From positions 1,922,001 through 1,986,000 of the forward strand of contig JADJWA010000001.1 in NCBI GenBank assembly GCA_016716605.1: DNA of 64,000 bases, given 5' to 3'. Under the pieces are notes generated by a model. The model was not told where the DNA came from and did not search any database. It saw only the letters and a list, made by a program, of their open reading frames with translations. Position numbers and translations under genes: made by a program. Of the stretch, positions 42,578-52,200 are shown piece by piece (within the stretch, counting starts at the first letter, position 1; each line of letters starts with the position of its first letter). The DNA comes from Flavobacteriales bacterium (GTDB lineage Bacteria > Bacteroidota > Bacteroidia > Flavobacteriales_F > PHOS-HE28).

Positions 42578-43540
42578 TCAATGAGCGGCTGCCCGCACGA
42601 ATACCGGTGCCTGTTCGCTCAGCGTATCCGTAGTGAGCTGTCTCGCCTGCATGGTGCGCATGTCCATGAGGAAGATGTCGTAAACAGGGCGCTCCTCATC
42701 GCTCACGAGCGGCGTGCCGCTGTACACGAGCCAGTTGCCATCGGGACTCCAGGCGTGCCAGTCCTCATCGAAGCCATCGGGCGTCAGTTGCTGCTCGTCT
42801 GAGCCGTCGGACTTGATGCTGAAGATGCTGAGGTTGCCCTTGCGCTTGGAGCAGAAGGTGATGCGGTCGTCGCTCCGCCACTGAGGTGGACCCGCGTGAT
42901 AGGCCCACCATTCAGCGGTGGTATCGTTGGCAGGATAGTGCGTGAGCTGCTGCAGGCCACAGCCATCCGTATTGATGATGTGCAGTTCGGCGGGATAGCC
43001 GTGCTTCACCTTCTCCCTCGCCCCCCGGAAGACGACCTGTTCGCCATCTGGTGAGAAGCAGGGGTCGTTGGCGTAGGTCAGGCCGTGGTAAAGCGTGTCT
43101 AGGATCACGCCATCCTTGCCGATCCGGAAGAAGGCGGTATCGTTGATGCCCTTGGGATCCACGATGAACTCGGTGCCGTTGAAGCGCGAGCCCATCCAGC
43201 TGTCCTGTAATTGACGATCGCTGATGCGACGGACGTTGTTGCCTTCTGCGTCCATCTCGTAGAGGAAGTAGCAGCGGTGGCAGGTGTCGCGGTCGCTGAG
43301 GAAGAGGAGGCGATCGCCGTAGGACGCGTACACCCAATCCACACCGGGCGTGTTCGTGATGTTCTTGCGGTTGCCGCCATCGAGGTCCATGACGAAGACC
43401 TCATAGTTGTCCTCGGGCGTGTTCGTGTACACGTTGAAGGCGATGCGGAGGTCCGGTGTCGCAGGTGCCTCCTCGAGCGGTACCGGTGGCGTTCCGCATG
43501 CGGTGAGCGCGAGAAGCAGGAGCAAGAGTTGGGTCTTCAT
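42578..43540 (-). CDS. TolB/PD40-like beta-propeller lipoprotein
   Basis: A 320-residue lipoprotein with signal MKTQLLLLLLALTACG (lipobox LTAC). The propeller repeats have PD40-type motifs: NYEVFVMDLDGGNRKNITNT, DPCFSPDGEQVVFRGA, PQWRSDDRITFCSKRKGN and HAWSPDGNWLVYSG. It could sense or bind a ligand at the outer or inner membrane. The ATG overlaps the stop of the DUF1761 gene (ATGA). A truncated paralogue of its C-terminus is at 40.8 kb. The start at 43540 skips sequence encoded inside DUF1761. Confidence 0.88.
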   Translation of the reverse strand: MKTQLLLLLLALTACGTPPVPLEEAPATPDLRIAFNVYTNTPEDNYEVFVMDLDGGNRKNITNTPGVDWVYASYGDRLLFLSDRDTCHRCYFLYEMDAEGNNVRRISDRQLQDSWMGSRFNGTEFIVDPKGINDTAFFRIGKDGVILDTLYHGLTYANDPCFSPDGEQVVFRGAREKVKHGYPAELHIINTDGCGLQQLTHYPANDTTAEWWAYHAGPPQWRSDDRITFCSKRKGNLSIFSIKSDGSDEQQLTPDGFDEDWHAWSPDGNWLVYSGTPLVSDEERPVYDIFLMDMRTMQARQLTTDTLSEQAPVFVRAAAH

Positions 43541-43941
43541 CGCCACGCCCCGATGATAAGCCCCTTCAGCGTGAAGGCCACCAGCATGTAGCTCGCGTTG
43601 ATGAGCATGTAGCCCCATTTGCGCTGCTCGAAGAGCCCGACGATCATGAAGGCCAGCGCGGCCCATACACCGGTGAGCAGGCCGTAGGTCGCACCCTGCG
43701 AAGCGTTCATGTCCGGCGAGCCGAGGAAGAAGGCGAGGTTGTAGCTGATGATGAGCGCGAAGAGGCAGGTGAGCCCGTAGGTCTTCGCTGGGTTCAGAGC
43801 CTTCTTGATGCCTTCATCGGTGAAGCCATTGGCATTGCGCCAGGGCTTGTAGAAGAGCAGCGGCGAATACCAGAGCGCGCCCACGAGCAGGTCGCTCAAT
43901 GCGGCCACGATGATGGCGAGGTGGTTCAGGTGGACGTCCAT
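43537..43941 (-). CDS. DUF1761 membrane protein
   Basis: A 134-residue protein with four membrane segments (LNHLAIIVAALSDLLVGALW, TYGLTCLFALIISYNLAFFL, TYGLLTGVWAALAFMIVGLF, YMLINASYMLVAFTLKGLI). The motif GALWYSPLLFYKPWRNANG is typical of DUF1761, an uncharacterised membrane family. Its stop overlaps the start of the TolB-like lipoprotein (ATGA), so they are probably translated together. Function unknown. Confidence 0.88.
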   Translation of the reverse strand: MDVHLNHLAIIVAALSDLLVGALWYSPLLFYKPWRNANGFTDEGIKKALNPAKTYGLTCLFALIISYNLAFFLGSPDMNASQGATYGLLTGVWAALAFMIVGLFEQRKWGYMLINASYMLVAFTLKGLIIGAWR

Positions 43942-43999
43942 GTGATGAGGAGTATGCCGCGAAGGAACCGACCGTGATGAGGGTCCGCTTGGAAAAAAT

Positions 44000-44830
44000 T
44001 CACCGGTCGTTCACGGGCAGCCAATTCAGGAATGGTCCCTTCACCTGCATGTAGCGGGTGGGCGTATAACCGGTCATCTCATGGAATTGGTTCACCATGT
44101 GCGACTGGTCGTAGAAGCCATGCTCCAGCGCAAGCTGCGCCCAATCGGGATCCGTCTCGTGCTCCAAGCGCCGCAGCAGCGTTTGGAAGCGAACGAGGCT
44201 CGCGTAGCGTTTCGGTCCCAACCCGCAATGGCGCCGGAAGAGGTCGTTCAAGTGCTTCTTCGAGCAGCCCAGCTCATCGCTGATCGCGCCTACCGTTCCG
44301 ATGCCATTGCGTTGTTGCAGTGCGTGCAACGCGATCCCCACCCGTCGCTCCACCGTAATCGCGGGAAAGAGCGGTGCCAGCACATCTTCGGCCTCATCCA
44401 TCATAGCCTGTGCCCCGCGTTGCTCCAGCGTTTCACCGAGCGCATCGCGCACCGGGCTGAAGAGCGCGCCGAGCAATAGGTCGAGGTCCACCACGGTATC
44501 ATTCAGTTCGTTCGCTGGCATGCCGATCAAGGCAGGCAGCACGCCTGGGTGCAATCGCAGCACCAGCATGGGCGCACCGCTGCCCACGCCGATCACGATG
44601 CGCGAGGTGCGCATGCCGCTCACCCATCCGCGCTTATGCACGTCGCAGCGCTCGCCGTGCTCCTCGTGCCAGCGCTGCTTGGGCGCATCGCTCAGGTCGA
44701 TCACCACCTCGCAGCCGCCGTCGGGCACGAAGACCTCGCGCGCGTGCGGCGGGTGATAGCCCTGATGAAAGGTGATGTGCTCTACAGCGTGTGCGATCGG
44801 GCCCTCTGGCTGGCGGAAGAGCAGGAGCAT
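44000..44830 (-). CDS. AraC-family transcriptional regulator (intact copy)
   Basis: A 276-residue regulator. An N-terminal ligand-type domain (MLLLFRQPEGPIAHAVEHIT, then GGCEVVIDLSDAPKQRW and GERCDVHKRGWVSGMRTS) of the DUF6597 type is followed by a C-terminal double helix-turn-helix (VGAISDELGCSKKHLNDLFR; LALEHGFYDQSHMVNQFHEM). A second copy of its first 80 residues is fused to the sensor kinase at 52.6 kb. The ATG at 44830 is set by that alignment. Both copies have a TACxTTG box 4 bases before the ATG. Targets are unknown. It lies downstream of an OmpA-like gene on the same strand. Confidence 0.92.
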   Translation of the reverse strand: MLLLFRQPEGPIAHAVEHITFHQGYHPPHAREVFVPDGGCEVVIDLSDAPKQRWHEEHGERCDVHKRGWVSGMRTSRIVIGVGSGAPMLVLRLHPGVLPALIGMPANELNDTVVDLDLLLGALFSPVRDALGETLEQRGAQAMMDEAEDVLAPLFPAITVERRVGIALHALQQRNGIGTVGAISDELGCSKKHLNDLFRRHCGLGPKRYASLVRFQTLLRRLEHETDPDWAQLALEHGFYDQSHMVNQFHEMTGYTPTRYMQVKGPFLNWLPVNDR

Positions 44831-44887
44831 GGGGCAATGTAGCCGCCGAGCGCGATCCTGCTGATGCACCCTGAATGCACCGGCAGC

Positions 44888-45871
44888 CTACCGTGCAACG
44901 AGTTCCACCCGCCTGTTCAGCTGCCTGCCCGCATCCGTCATGTTCGTGCCTGCAGGTGCCAGTGGGCCTGCGCCATGCGCATCGAGGCGCGCGGCTGCAA
45001 TGCCGTGCTCCGTGGTGAGCAGCCGCACGACCTCGGCAGCGCGGCGCTTGCTCAGGTCAAGGTTGTGTTCCAGCGTACCGGTCATGTCGGTGTGGCCTAC
45101 AATGAACACCTTCAGTTCGGGCATCATCGCCAGCAGCTTCGCGATCTCGGCGATGATCGGCAGTGATCCGGCTTGCACCGTGGCCTTGTCGGTATCGAAG
45201 AGGATGTCGTTGAGGGCCACCTTGCCGTGCAGTTCGATCTGCTGCTTCATCCACGCGGCGTTCACCTTGATCTTGTCCGTGGCCACGCCCACCTCTTCGA
45301 TGAGATCCACCAGCATCACCTTCTCCTCACTGGTGTACTGCGAACCGCTCACCACGATATGCACCGGCGTGCCCTTGTTGTCGAGCGAGCCAGCCAGGTA
45401 GAAGCTGCCTCCGCTGCTCGCTGATCCTTGCAGCAGGCGTATGCCCACGCTCGAAGGGAAATCGTTGCGCGAGTAGTGGATCCCGATCATGGTGCGGCTG
45501 CCCACTTCCGGTGCGGTGGACTTCTCCTGCTGGCCTTCAGCGAGCATGGTGGCGCCTGCGCTCTTCAGCGCGCTCTGGTAGTTGAGGTAGAGGTCGCGGA
45601 TGGAGAAATCGCCCTTGATGCTGTAATAGAGCCGAGTACGCCTGCCCTTCACCTCTTTCCACGCGTCGATCTTCTTGTAGCCGGTCACTGGGCCTTTGGC
45701 GATGGCGTATTCCACATGGTTCTGCTCCTCGCACCAAGCCAGCGTGGCACCGGGATAGCGTGTGATGAGCGGATGATCCTTGCAGCCGGCGGAGTCCTGC
45801 GCACGCGCAGATGAAGCGCACAGCAACACGTTCAGCGCGAGGAGGAGCGTTCGCATAGGGCGCATGGTCAT
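44888..45871 (-). CDS. OmpA-family outer-membrane protein with DUF4892-like N-terminal domain
   Basis: About 322-327 residues. A signal peptide (MRTLLLALNVLLCASSARAQ, starting at 45856 or 45871) is followed by an N-terminal domain with KDHPLITRYPGATLAWCEEQ, like the DUF4892-type domain, and a C-terminal OmpA peptidoglycan-binding domain (LNDILFDTDKATVQAGSLPI; VFIVGHTDMTGTLEHNLDLS; NRRVELVAR). It probably anchors to peptidoglycan. It begins 15 bases after the stop of the T9SS gene upstream, so the two are co-transcribed. Confidence 0.88.
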   Translation of the reverse strand: MTMRPMRTLLLALNVLLCASSARAQDSAGCKDHPLITRYPGATLAWCEEQNHVEYAIAKGPVTGYKKIDAWKEVKGRRTRLYYSIKGDFSIRDLYLNYQSALKSAGATMLAEGQQEKSTAPEVGSRTMIGIHYSRNDFPSSVGIRLLQGSASSGGSFYLAGSLDNKGTPVHIVVSGSQYTSEEKVMLVDLIEEVGVATDKIKVNAAWMKQQIELHGKVALNDILFDTDKATVQAGSLPIIAEIAKLLAMMPELKVFIVGHTDMTGTLEHNLDLSKRRAAEVVRLLTTEHGIAAARLDAHGAGPLAPAGTNMTDAGRQLNRRVELVAR

Positions 45872-45886
45872 GTCCTGGATTTCGGA

Positions 45887-46921
45887 TCACTCGATCACGA
45901 GGCGGCCGATGCGGGCGGTACGGCCATTGGCATCGAGCAAGCGGACCAGGTACTGGCCAGGCACGAGTCCGGTGGTGCTGAACGCGCCGCGCATAACCGG
46001 GCCCATGAGCACCGTGCGTCCCAAGGCATCGATGATCCGGACGTGCGCGTTCGCGAGATTAGTCGCCCCGGTGATCGTTACGCTGCTGCCGGTGCTGGCC
46101 GGTGAAGGATACAAGCCAAGCGATGAGCCGGCCGGATCATCCATGCCTTGCTGCCCCACCATGATGGGGCTCTTGTCGTACCAGACGATATCGTTCGTCG
46201 CGAAACCATCGAAGTTGATCTCCATGAGCAGCAACCAGAAACGATGATCCTCAGAAACCCAGCCCCACTGCTCTTTTGTCTGGGTAGTGGTATTGCCCAG
46301 GATCGTGTTGTTCTGGGTCCGATTGAAATGGTAGCGCACCACGTTGGTGTAGGTGCCGTTCGGCAGGATGAGGGTTCCGTAACCGTCCACATCCACATCG
46401 ATGGTTCCATCCATGGTGCCCATGAAGGCCCCGGCGTTGAAAGTTCCGCTGAAACCATCGATATGCCCATCGCCGAACGTGTACGGGAGTTCGAGGATCC
46501 GTTCATGGTCCACGGCGAAGATGAACTTGGCGGTATCCTCCGGCGGCGATCCGGGAATGACCATGGCGTTCCCTTCCGTTTCCAGCGCGTTCGCATTGGT
46601 GATGTAATAGCTGTGCGAACCATCCCAACTAATGCCGCAGAGGTTCGATGCTGGGAAGTCAGACGCCCAAGGCGTTGACGCCGGATCAACGAAAGTGAAT
46701 TCCTCCTCGGTGGTTTCTGTTAATCCGCTGAAGTCCCAGGTCTGCATGGCGCCAGCACTGGAATTGAGCGCGCTCGCATCCACGATATCGGAGCATAAGC
46801 CGATGGTGACGACATCGCCGATCACCGGCACGTTGATGGGGTTGATGGTGGGCTGTGCGAGCAGCGCGATGGGTGCCGCGAAGAGCACGAGGGAAAGGGG
46901 TAGCGGTCTATTCATGGCCAT
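45887..46921 (-). CDS. Secreted T9SS type A sorting domain protein
   Basis: About 344 residues. A signal peptide (MNRPLPLSLVLFAAPIALLA) is followed by a body with TWDFSGLTETTEEEFTFVDP and other beta-strand-rich sequence of no known family, and a T9SS type A domain (LGLYPSPASTGSSVTITGA to GRTARIGRLVIE). A TACGTTTG box lies 13 bases upstream of the ATG and a palindrome further up (46968-46985), so it has its own promoter. The OmpA-like gene follows in the same operon. The start could also be the second Met at 46915. Confidence 0.85.
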   Translation of the reverse strand: MAMNRPLPLSLVLFAAPIALLAQPTINPINVPVIGDVVTIGLCSDIVDASALNSSAGAMQTWDFSGLTETTEEEFTFVDPASTPWASDFPASNLCGISWDGSHSYYITNANALETEGNAMVIPGSPPEDTAKFIFAVDHERILELPYTFGDGHIDGFSGTFNAGAFMGTMDGTIDVDVDGYGTLILPNGTYTNVVRYHFNRTQNNTILGNTTTQTKEQWGWVSEDHRFWLLLMEINFDGFATNDIVWYDKSPIMVGQQGMDDPAGSSLGLYPSPASTGSSVTITGATNLANAHVRIIDALGRTVLMGPVMRGAFSTTGLVPGQYLVRLLDANGRTARIGRLVIE

Positions 46922-46934
46922 GGTTGTTGCGGGG

Positions 46935-46942
46935 CAAACGTA
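46935..46942 (-). promoter_or_regulatory. -7 box TACGTTTG of the T9SS-OmpA operon
   Basis: An exact TAnnTTTG match on the minus strand, 13 bases before the ATG at 46921. The palindrome at 46968-46985 lies about 25 bases upstream of it, in the -33/-40 region where an activator would bind. Confidence 0.5.
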
Positions 46943-46967
46943 TCGGGCCCCGCGAGTGGCATCCATT

Positions 46968-46985
46968 ACCCAAATGGGTGGATCC
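46968..46985. promoter_or_regulatory. Palindromic operator candidate, copy 1
   Basis: ACCCAAATGGGTGGATCC, with arms ACCCA/TGGGT around AA. The 14-base core ACCCAAATGGGTGG recurs exactly at 47715-47728, upstream of the response regulator. It sits between the response regulator stop and the promoter of the T9SS-OmpA operon. Confidence 0.5.
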
Positions 46986-46988
46986 GTG

Positions 46989-47624
46989 TCACACCAGCCG
47001 ATCGCGCAGGGCCGCACGCACCGCCTCGGCGCGCGTGTTCACGTGCAGCTTCAGGTAGATGCTCTTGATGTGCGCCTTCACGGTGTTGGCGCTGATGAAG
47101 AGCGCGTCAGCGATGCTGCGGTAGTTCTCGCCCTCGCAGAGCCGGGCAAGCACCGAGGCCTCCCGATCGCTCAACCCCGGATCGCGCTGCGGCTGGAAGG
47201 AGCGCACGAGCAACCGTGCGATGCCGGGCGTGATCGCGGAACCTCCCTGCCTCACCTCGCGGATCGCGTCGAGGATGTCCTGCGGAGTGGCGCCTTTTCG
47301 CAGGTAGCCAGTGGCACCGGCGCTCAGCGAACGGAACACGCTCTCCTCATCATCCATCGCGGTGAGCATGATGAAGTCCGTGTCGAGCAATCGATCCTTC
47401 AGCTTGCGCACGCATTCGATCCCGCTGGCGCCGGGCAGCTGGATGTCCATCAGCACGGCATCGGGCTCCAGGTCAGGCAGTGCCGCCATAGCCTCCTCCG
47501 CGCTCGAGAAGGCCCCACGCAGCACATAACCATCGGCTGCTTCAATGACCGCAGCGATGGCCTCGCGTGCTTCGCGATCATCCTCTACTACGGCCACGGT
47601 GATCAAGTTGGGGATCTCGTTCAT
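46989..47624 (-). CDS. NarL/LuxR-family response regulator
   Basis: A 211-residue regulator. The receiver domain has VAVVEDDREA (acidic pocket), phosphoacceptor Asp in AVLMDIQLPG, Thr in FIMLTAMDD and Lys in GYLRKGATPQ. The LuxR-type HTH is LSDREASVLARLCEGENYRS with TVKAHIKSIYLKLHVNTRAE. The start at 47624 is the first Met before VAVVEDD. A 409-residue reading would cross the divergent promoter. Palindromes with the same core lie on both sides (46968-46985 and 47695-47728). The large kinase at 49.2-52.4 kb is the likely partner, since no other orphan kinase is nearby. Confidence 0.93.
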   Translation of the reverse strand: MNEIPNLITVAVVEDDREAREAIAAVIEAADGYVLRGAFSSAEEAMAALPDLEPDAVLMDIQLPGASGIECVRKLKDRLLDTDFIMLTAMDDEESVFRSLSAGATGYLRKGATPQDILDAIREVRQGGSAITPGIARLLVRSFQPQRDPGLSDREASVLARLCEGENYRSIADALFISANTVKAHIKSIYLKLHVNTRAEAVRAALRDRLV

Positions 47625-47694
47625 GAGGGGAATGTAAGGCCGTTCTGCGCGAACGACGGATCGTTGATGGATGGCGCTGAGCTCACGGATGCCA

Positions 47695-47755
47695 GGTGGA
47701 TCGATGAACGATCCACCCAAATGGGTGGTGGATGAGATGCAGGCTTCGATCCACC
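47695..47755. promoter_or_regulatory. Cluster of palindromes and GGTGGATC repeats, copy 2
   Basis: GGTGGATCG (47695-47703) and CGATCCACC (47709-47717) form a perfect 9-bp inverted repeat. It overlaps CCACCCAAATGGGTGG (47713-47728), whose core is identical to the copy at 46968. A further CGATCCACC is at 47747-47755. The cluster lies between the response regulator start (minus) and the lipoprotein start at 47781 (plus), so it could control both. Confidence 0.55.
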
Positions 47756-47780
47756 TTTGTCCGATCAACCCATCACCGAT

Positions 47781-48221
47781 ATGAGAGCCACCTTGATGCT
47801 TCCCTTGCTGCTTCTCCTCGCGCGTTGCGGCCAGCCCACCGACCCTGGTGTGGTGATCGAGAACGAAGCTGACGCCATTCCTGCCGTGGAAGCCGCCGTG
47901 GCGTGCGATCCGATCGTGGGCGAGTTCCGCGACCTGATGGCCGACTACGCCGACGGCCTGCAGGCGATGGTGGTAGCGCACAAGGTGGATCAAGCACGGC
48001 AGGCCGAATGGTCGGAGCGCGCCACGGAGCTGAGCAAGCGTATCGAAGCACGCGGGGAGAGGGAATTGGGCCTCAAGTGCTGGCAGGAGTTCAATGCGAT
48101 CAGCCTGGAGTACGCGCCACGCATCGCCGATCTTGGGATGAAGCTGGCCATGATCCAGATGGAAGGCAAGGGCCTCGACCCCGCCATGCTGGAACAGATG
48201 AAGGCAGCGACCGGCCAATGA
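47781..48221 (+). CDS. Small lipoprotein of unknown function
   Basis: A 146-residue lipoprotein (MRATLMLPLLLLLARCGQ, lipobox LARC). The mature part is helical: CDPIVGEFRDLMADYADGLQ, then ELSKRIEARGERELGLKCWQ and LGMKLAMIQMEGKGLDPAML, with no family match. The start at 47781 lies just behind the palindrome cluster, and a -7-like CACCTTTG is at 47752-47759. It runs opposite to the response regulator and towards a membrane protein gene 15 bases downstream. Confidence 0.7.
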   Translation: MRATLMLPLLLLLARCGQPTDPGVVIENEADAIPAVEAAVACDPIVGEFRDLMADYADGLQAMVVAHKVDQARQAEWSERATELSKRIEARGERELGLKCWQEFNAISLEYAPRIADLGMKLAMIQMEGKGLDPAMLEQMKAATGQ

Positions 48222-48236
48222 TCTGTTTAGCGTGAG

Positions 48237-49235
48237 ATGGAGGTGACAGGATCACCGTCGAAGCGCTGGCCGGTCGCCGGCTTGGTGCTCAGTGTGGCAA
48301 TCATCGGCTTTTTCCTCGGTGGTTTCCTGGGCCGTTTCCTTGCTGAGCCAGCGGATGGCCTTGCTGGGGCGGCTACCGTTGCGCTTGCGGGGGTCGTGAT
48401 GAGTGCGCTGCTGGCGGTGCTCGCTGGATTGCTGTGCGCGAAGCGCCCACGCCGCGATGCTGTGCGCGCGTTGGTGATCATGGGTCCGCTGGCGATGCTG
48501 TTGATCGCTTGGACCGCCTTCCGGATCCTCGCGGTTGCGCGCGGGCCCATCGAGCCATGGCAGGAGGAACAGGAGCGCCCGCAACGCATGAGGCCGACGG
48601 ATCCCGCTGCCACCCTTCGTTTCGCGTCGTGGAAGGGCGCCGTGATCGCCGCAGCTTCGTCGGTTTCCCGCGATGTCGATATGGGCCTTGGCATGTTCTC
48701 GCCCACGATCGCCGTGGGCGCATGGCCTATGTATGCCGCACCGGACCTCCTCGACCCGATGCACGGTCCGACGGTGACCGACAGCCTGATCTTCGCGCAA
48801 GGACCTTACCGTGCCGATATCGCTTCCGGGCCGCCGTGGTTCTTGCCCGCGCACAAGAAGCTCGACTATGACCTGCTGCTGCTGCGCGCGATCACGCTCT
48901 CCAGCGATTGGGTCGAGGTGGTCGTGAATGAGACCGATGGACGCACCGCATGGGTGGCGCGCTCACAGGGCATCCTGCGGCTCTGGCCGGAGTTCATCAT
49001 TAGCGCGACCGCTGTTGAGACGCTCGATCCGGCGATGAATCCGATTCGCGTGAAGCCCCTGGAAACAGCCGCCGTGCTGGCCGATGGTGCCGATGCGCTG
49101 CTGGCCCCGGTGGCAGTGCAGGGTGATTGGCTCCAGGTGCGCACGCACGATCTCGCCGATCGCATCGCGCCCACCGGCTGGATCCGATGGAGGAAGGATG
49201 GTCGCCTGTTGGTCGGCTACAGCCTGCTTTGCTGA
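48237..49235 (+). CDS. Membrane protein of unknown function
   Basis: A 332-residue protein. Three hydrophobic segments (VAGLVLSVAIIGFFLGGFLG; TVALAGVVMSALLAVLAGLL; LVIMGPLAMLLIAWTAFRIL) fill the first 105 residues. The rest is soluble, with an SH3-like end (PVAVQGDWLQVRTHDL; GWIRWRKDGRLLVGYSLLC). It starts 15 bases after the lipoprotein gene and is probably in one operon with it. Its last 19 bases overlap the 3' end of the convergent histidine kinase gene. No family was recognised. Confidence 0.75.
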   Translation: MEVTGSPSKRWPVAGLVLSVAIIGFFLGGFLGRFLAEPADGLAGAATVALAGVVMSALLAVLAGLLCAKRPRRDAVRALVIMGPLAMLLIAWTAFRILAVARGPIEPWQEEQERPQRMRPTDPAATLRFASWKGAVIAAASSVSRDVDMGLGMFSPTIAVGAWPMYAAPDLLDPMHGPTVTDSLIFAQGPYRADIASGPPWFLPAHKKLDYDLLLLRAITLSSDWVEVVVNETDGRTAWVARSQGILRLWPEFIISATAVETLDPAMNPIRVKPLETAAVLADGADALLAPVAVQGDWLQVRTHDLADRIAPTGWIRWRKDGRLLVGYSLLC

Positions 49236-52200
49236 GGGCCCTTGCGCGACTCTGTTCGCGCGCCGAGCCTCAATCGCACTTCCGTGCCCTGGCCGCGAGC
49301 GCTCGTGATCACCAGCTCCGCACCGATGCTATCCGCACGGTCCGGCATGGTGCGCAAGCCATAGTGGTCTGCATCCGATCGCGCTGCATCGAAACCCACG
49401 CCATCGTCCTTCAGCAATAGGTCGATGTGCTCGTCTGAAGTTGTTACGGAGAGGGCGCACGACCGCGCTTGAGCATGCTTCGCGCAGTTGTTCATCGCTT
49501 CCTTCATGATCAGGATGATCGCGCGGCGCTGCTCCATGCCGAGCTTCACCGAGTTCAATCGATCATCGTTCCCTTCCAGCTTGAAGCTCGTTTCCGTGCG
49601 ATCGAAGAGCGCGAAGGCGAGATCAGCCAGTCGGTCCAGCACATCGCGCAGCGTATCCCGGCCAGGGTCCATGCTCCAGATCAAGTCGCGGATGCCGGCG
49701 CTCAGTTCACGCTGCGCCCGCTCGATCTGCTCCAAGTGAGGCAATAGCAATGGATCATGGCGCGCGTGCTGCTTCGCGAGGCCCGCATGCATGCCGATGC
49801 GCGTGAGCCTGGCGCCACTCTCATCGTGGAAGTCCGCTGCGCTGCGCTTCCGGAAGTCCTCGCGCTCCTCGCTTCGCGCCTCCGCGATGCGCAATCCCGT
49901 CTGGAATTCGCGTGTAGCCTCATGAAGGCGATAACGGTACCACCCATAGGCGATGCCGAGCAAAGCCAGCGCGTAGAGCAGATACGCATACCAACTGAGC
50001 CATGGCGGCGTGCTGATGCTGAGTGCGATCGACGCGCCCTCCCGGTTCCAGGTCCCGTCGTTGTTGCTGCCTTGCACATGCAGCACATAGTCACCGGGGT
50101 CGAGGTTGGTGTAGGTGACGCTGCGCCTCGTGCCGGCATCCACCCAATCCTCGTCGAAGCCGTCGAGCTTGTACCGGTACAGATTCCCTTCCGGCGCGAT
50201 GAAGTTGAGCGCGGCGAACTCGAATCCGATCACCTTTTCGCGCCACGAGAGGCTGATCTCTTCCGTGCGGTGGATCGCGTTCCGAAGGGCGAATGCGGCG
50301 TTGGAGCTATCGGCGATCAGCGGCACCGGTTCGTTGTTCAGCAGGAAGCGGGTGAAGCGCACCGGCGGCGCGGACCGCTCGATCGCCAGTTCAATCGGAC
50401 GGAACCAATTCAGCCCGTTCGGTCCACCGAAGTACAAGGTGCCGTCGGCTGTGCGCAGGTAGGCGTTCTGGTTGGATTCATCGCCCAGCAGCCCATCGGA
50501 CCGCGTAAGCACGCGTACCACGCGACCGGTCGATCGGTCCAATTGAGCCAGTCCGCCATTGGTGCTCAACCAAAGTCGATCGCCATCCGCCAGGATGCCG
50601 TAGATCACCTCATTGGGCAATCCGTCGCTGCGGCCGACGCGCTGAAAGATGCCAGCAGGCGTGCGCGTCTCAAGAATGGCGTTGCGGAGGCTATCATCCA
50701 GTGGCCGATGCGATCGACAAAGACCATTCGCGGTACCCACCCAAAGGTGGCCATCCTGATCTTGATGGGTGCAAAGGACCAGGTCATCGCTCAAGCTGCC
50801 CATGTCCTCCGGGCTGTTCCGCAACGCACCGAAGCGCGTGGTGGTGGGATCGAAGAGCACGAGACCGCCGCCCGCGCTTCCCATCCACAGGTGACCTGCT
50901 GCATCCTCCATCACCGTGAAGAGGTATGGATGAGGTGAAGCGCCGGGGCCGTTGATGGGCAGGCAACTCATGGCTCCATCACGGCCGATGCAGCACAGCC
51001 CGGCGCCGCCCGTTGCCACCCAGGTGCGACCATCGTGCGCCGTGTGCAGCCCGTGTGCGATGGCGCTGCGCCTCGGATCGGTGTCCGGGGAGACGCTCAA
51101 CCGCTGGAACCGGATCTTAGGGCCTTCAGTGAGTACCCGATTCACACCGCCGGCCAGCGTGCCCACGAGAATGCGCCCGGCGCTGTCGCGCGCCGTGGAG
51201 AGCACGTAGTCGGCGCTGAGCGACCCTGGATCGCGCGGGTCGTTGCGATGCACGCCCATGATTCCGGAAGCACGGTCCCATGCGGCAAGGCCGGCCGGAG
51301 TGCCGATCCACATCTTGTCCCCATCCTCGAGCAAACAGGTCACGCTCGCATGGGGCAGGGAGACTGGATCGCCCGGCACGTGGGTGAGGCCATGCACCAC
51401 AAGGTCCACGCGCTCGATGCGGTCGAGGCCGTTGCGCGTGCCCACCCAGATCTCGCCACCTCTACCGGCGAACAAGGAAAGGACATGGTCGTCAGCGAGG
51501 CTGCGCGGATCCTCCGGGTCATGGCGGTGAAGCGTCGTCCGGCCCATTGGATCCTTGTGGATCAATCCGTGCGTGGTCCCCACCCAAATGTGTCCATCGT
51601 GGATCAGCATGCAGTGGGATCCGATGCGCGGATGGGCCTCACGTACATCCTGAGCATGTACCAGTAGCTCCTCCTTCCCCGTATTCCTGTCGATGTGGAG
51701 GAGCCGGTGCTCATCAAGGACGTAGTAGCCGTTCTCCGCCGAAGCGAGCGCGCTCACCTCCTGACCGATCGTGATGGTGCGCAGGTTACCTGTGCGAAGC
51801 TCGAGTTCGGAGAGCCCCGCAGATGTGCGCAGCAGGATCCTCCCGGAGCCAGCGGGTGCCATCGCGCCGATCAGATCGCCCTCCACGAACACATTGCGGA
51901 GCACCTGCGTCACCACACCGGTGCCGCGATCGATGCGATCGAGCCCGACGCTTGTACGCACCCAGATCGTCCCGACGGGATGCTCGAGCAGCCCCACCAC
52001 GCGGTGGCCGGAAAGCCCGCTTGGGCCACGGCGGTAGTGCGAAACAGTCCCGTTGCTAGGGTCGAGATGGTCGAGCCCGCCGCCGAAGGTGCCGATCCAC
52101 AAGCCGCCATCCACGTCCTCCAGCAGGCTCCAGATGTAGTTGTTCCCGATGCTGTTTGGCCGGTCGTTGTGGCGGTAGGTGATGAACTCGCGGCCATCGA

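Noticed and set aside
46989..48218. Reading the response regulator as a 409-residue protein
   Set aside because: The upstream 200 residues cross the operator cluster and the divergent lipoprotein gene. The receiver domain starts right after the Met at 47624.
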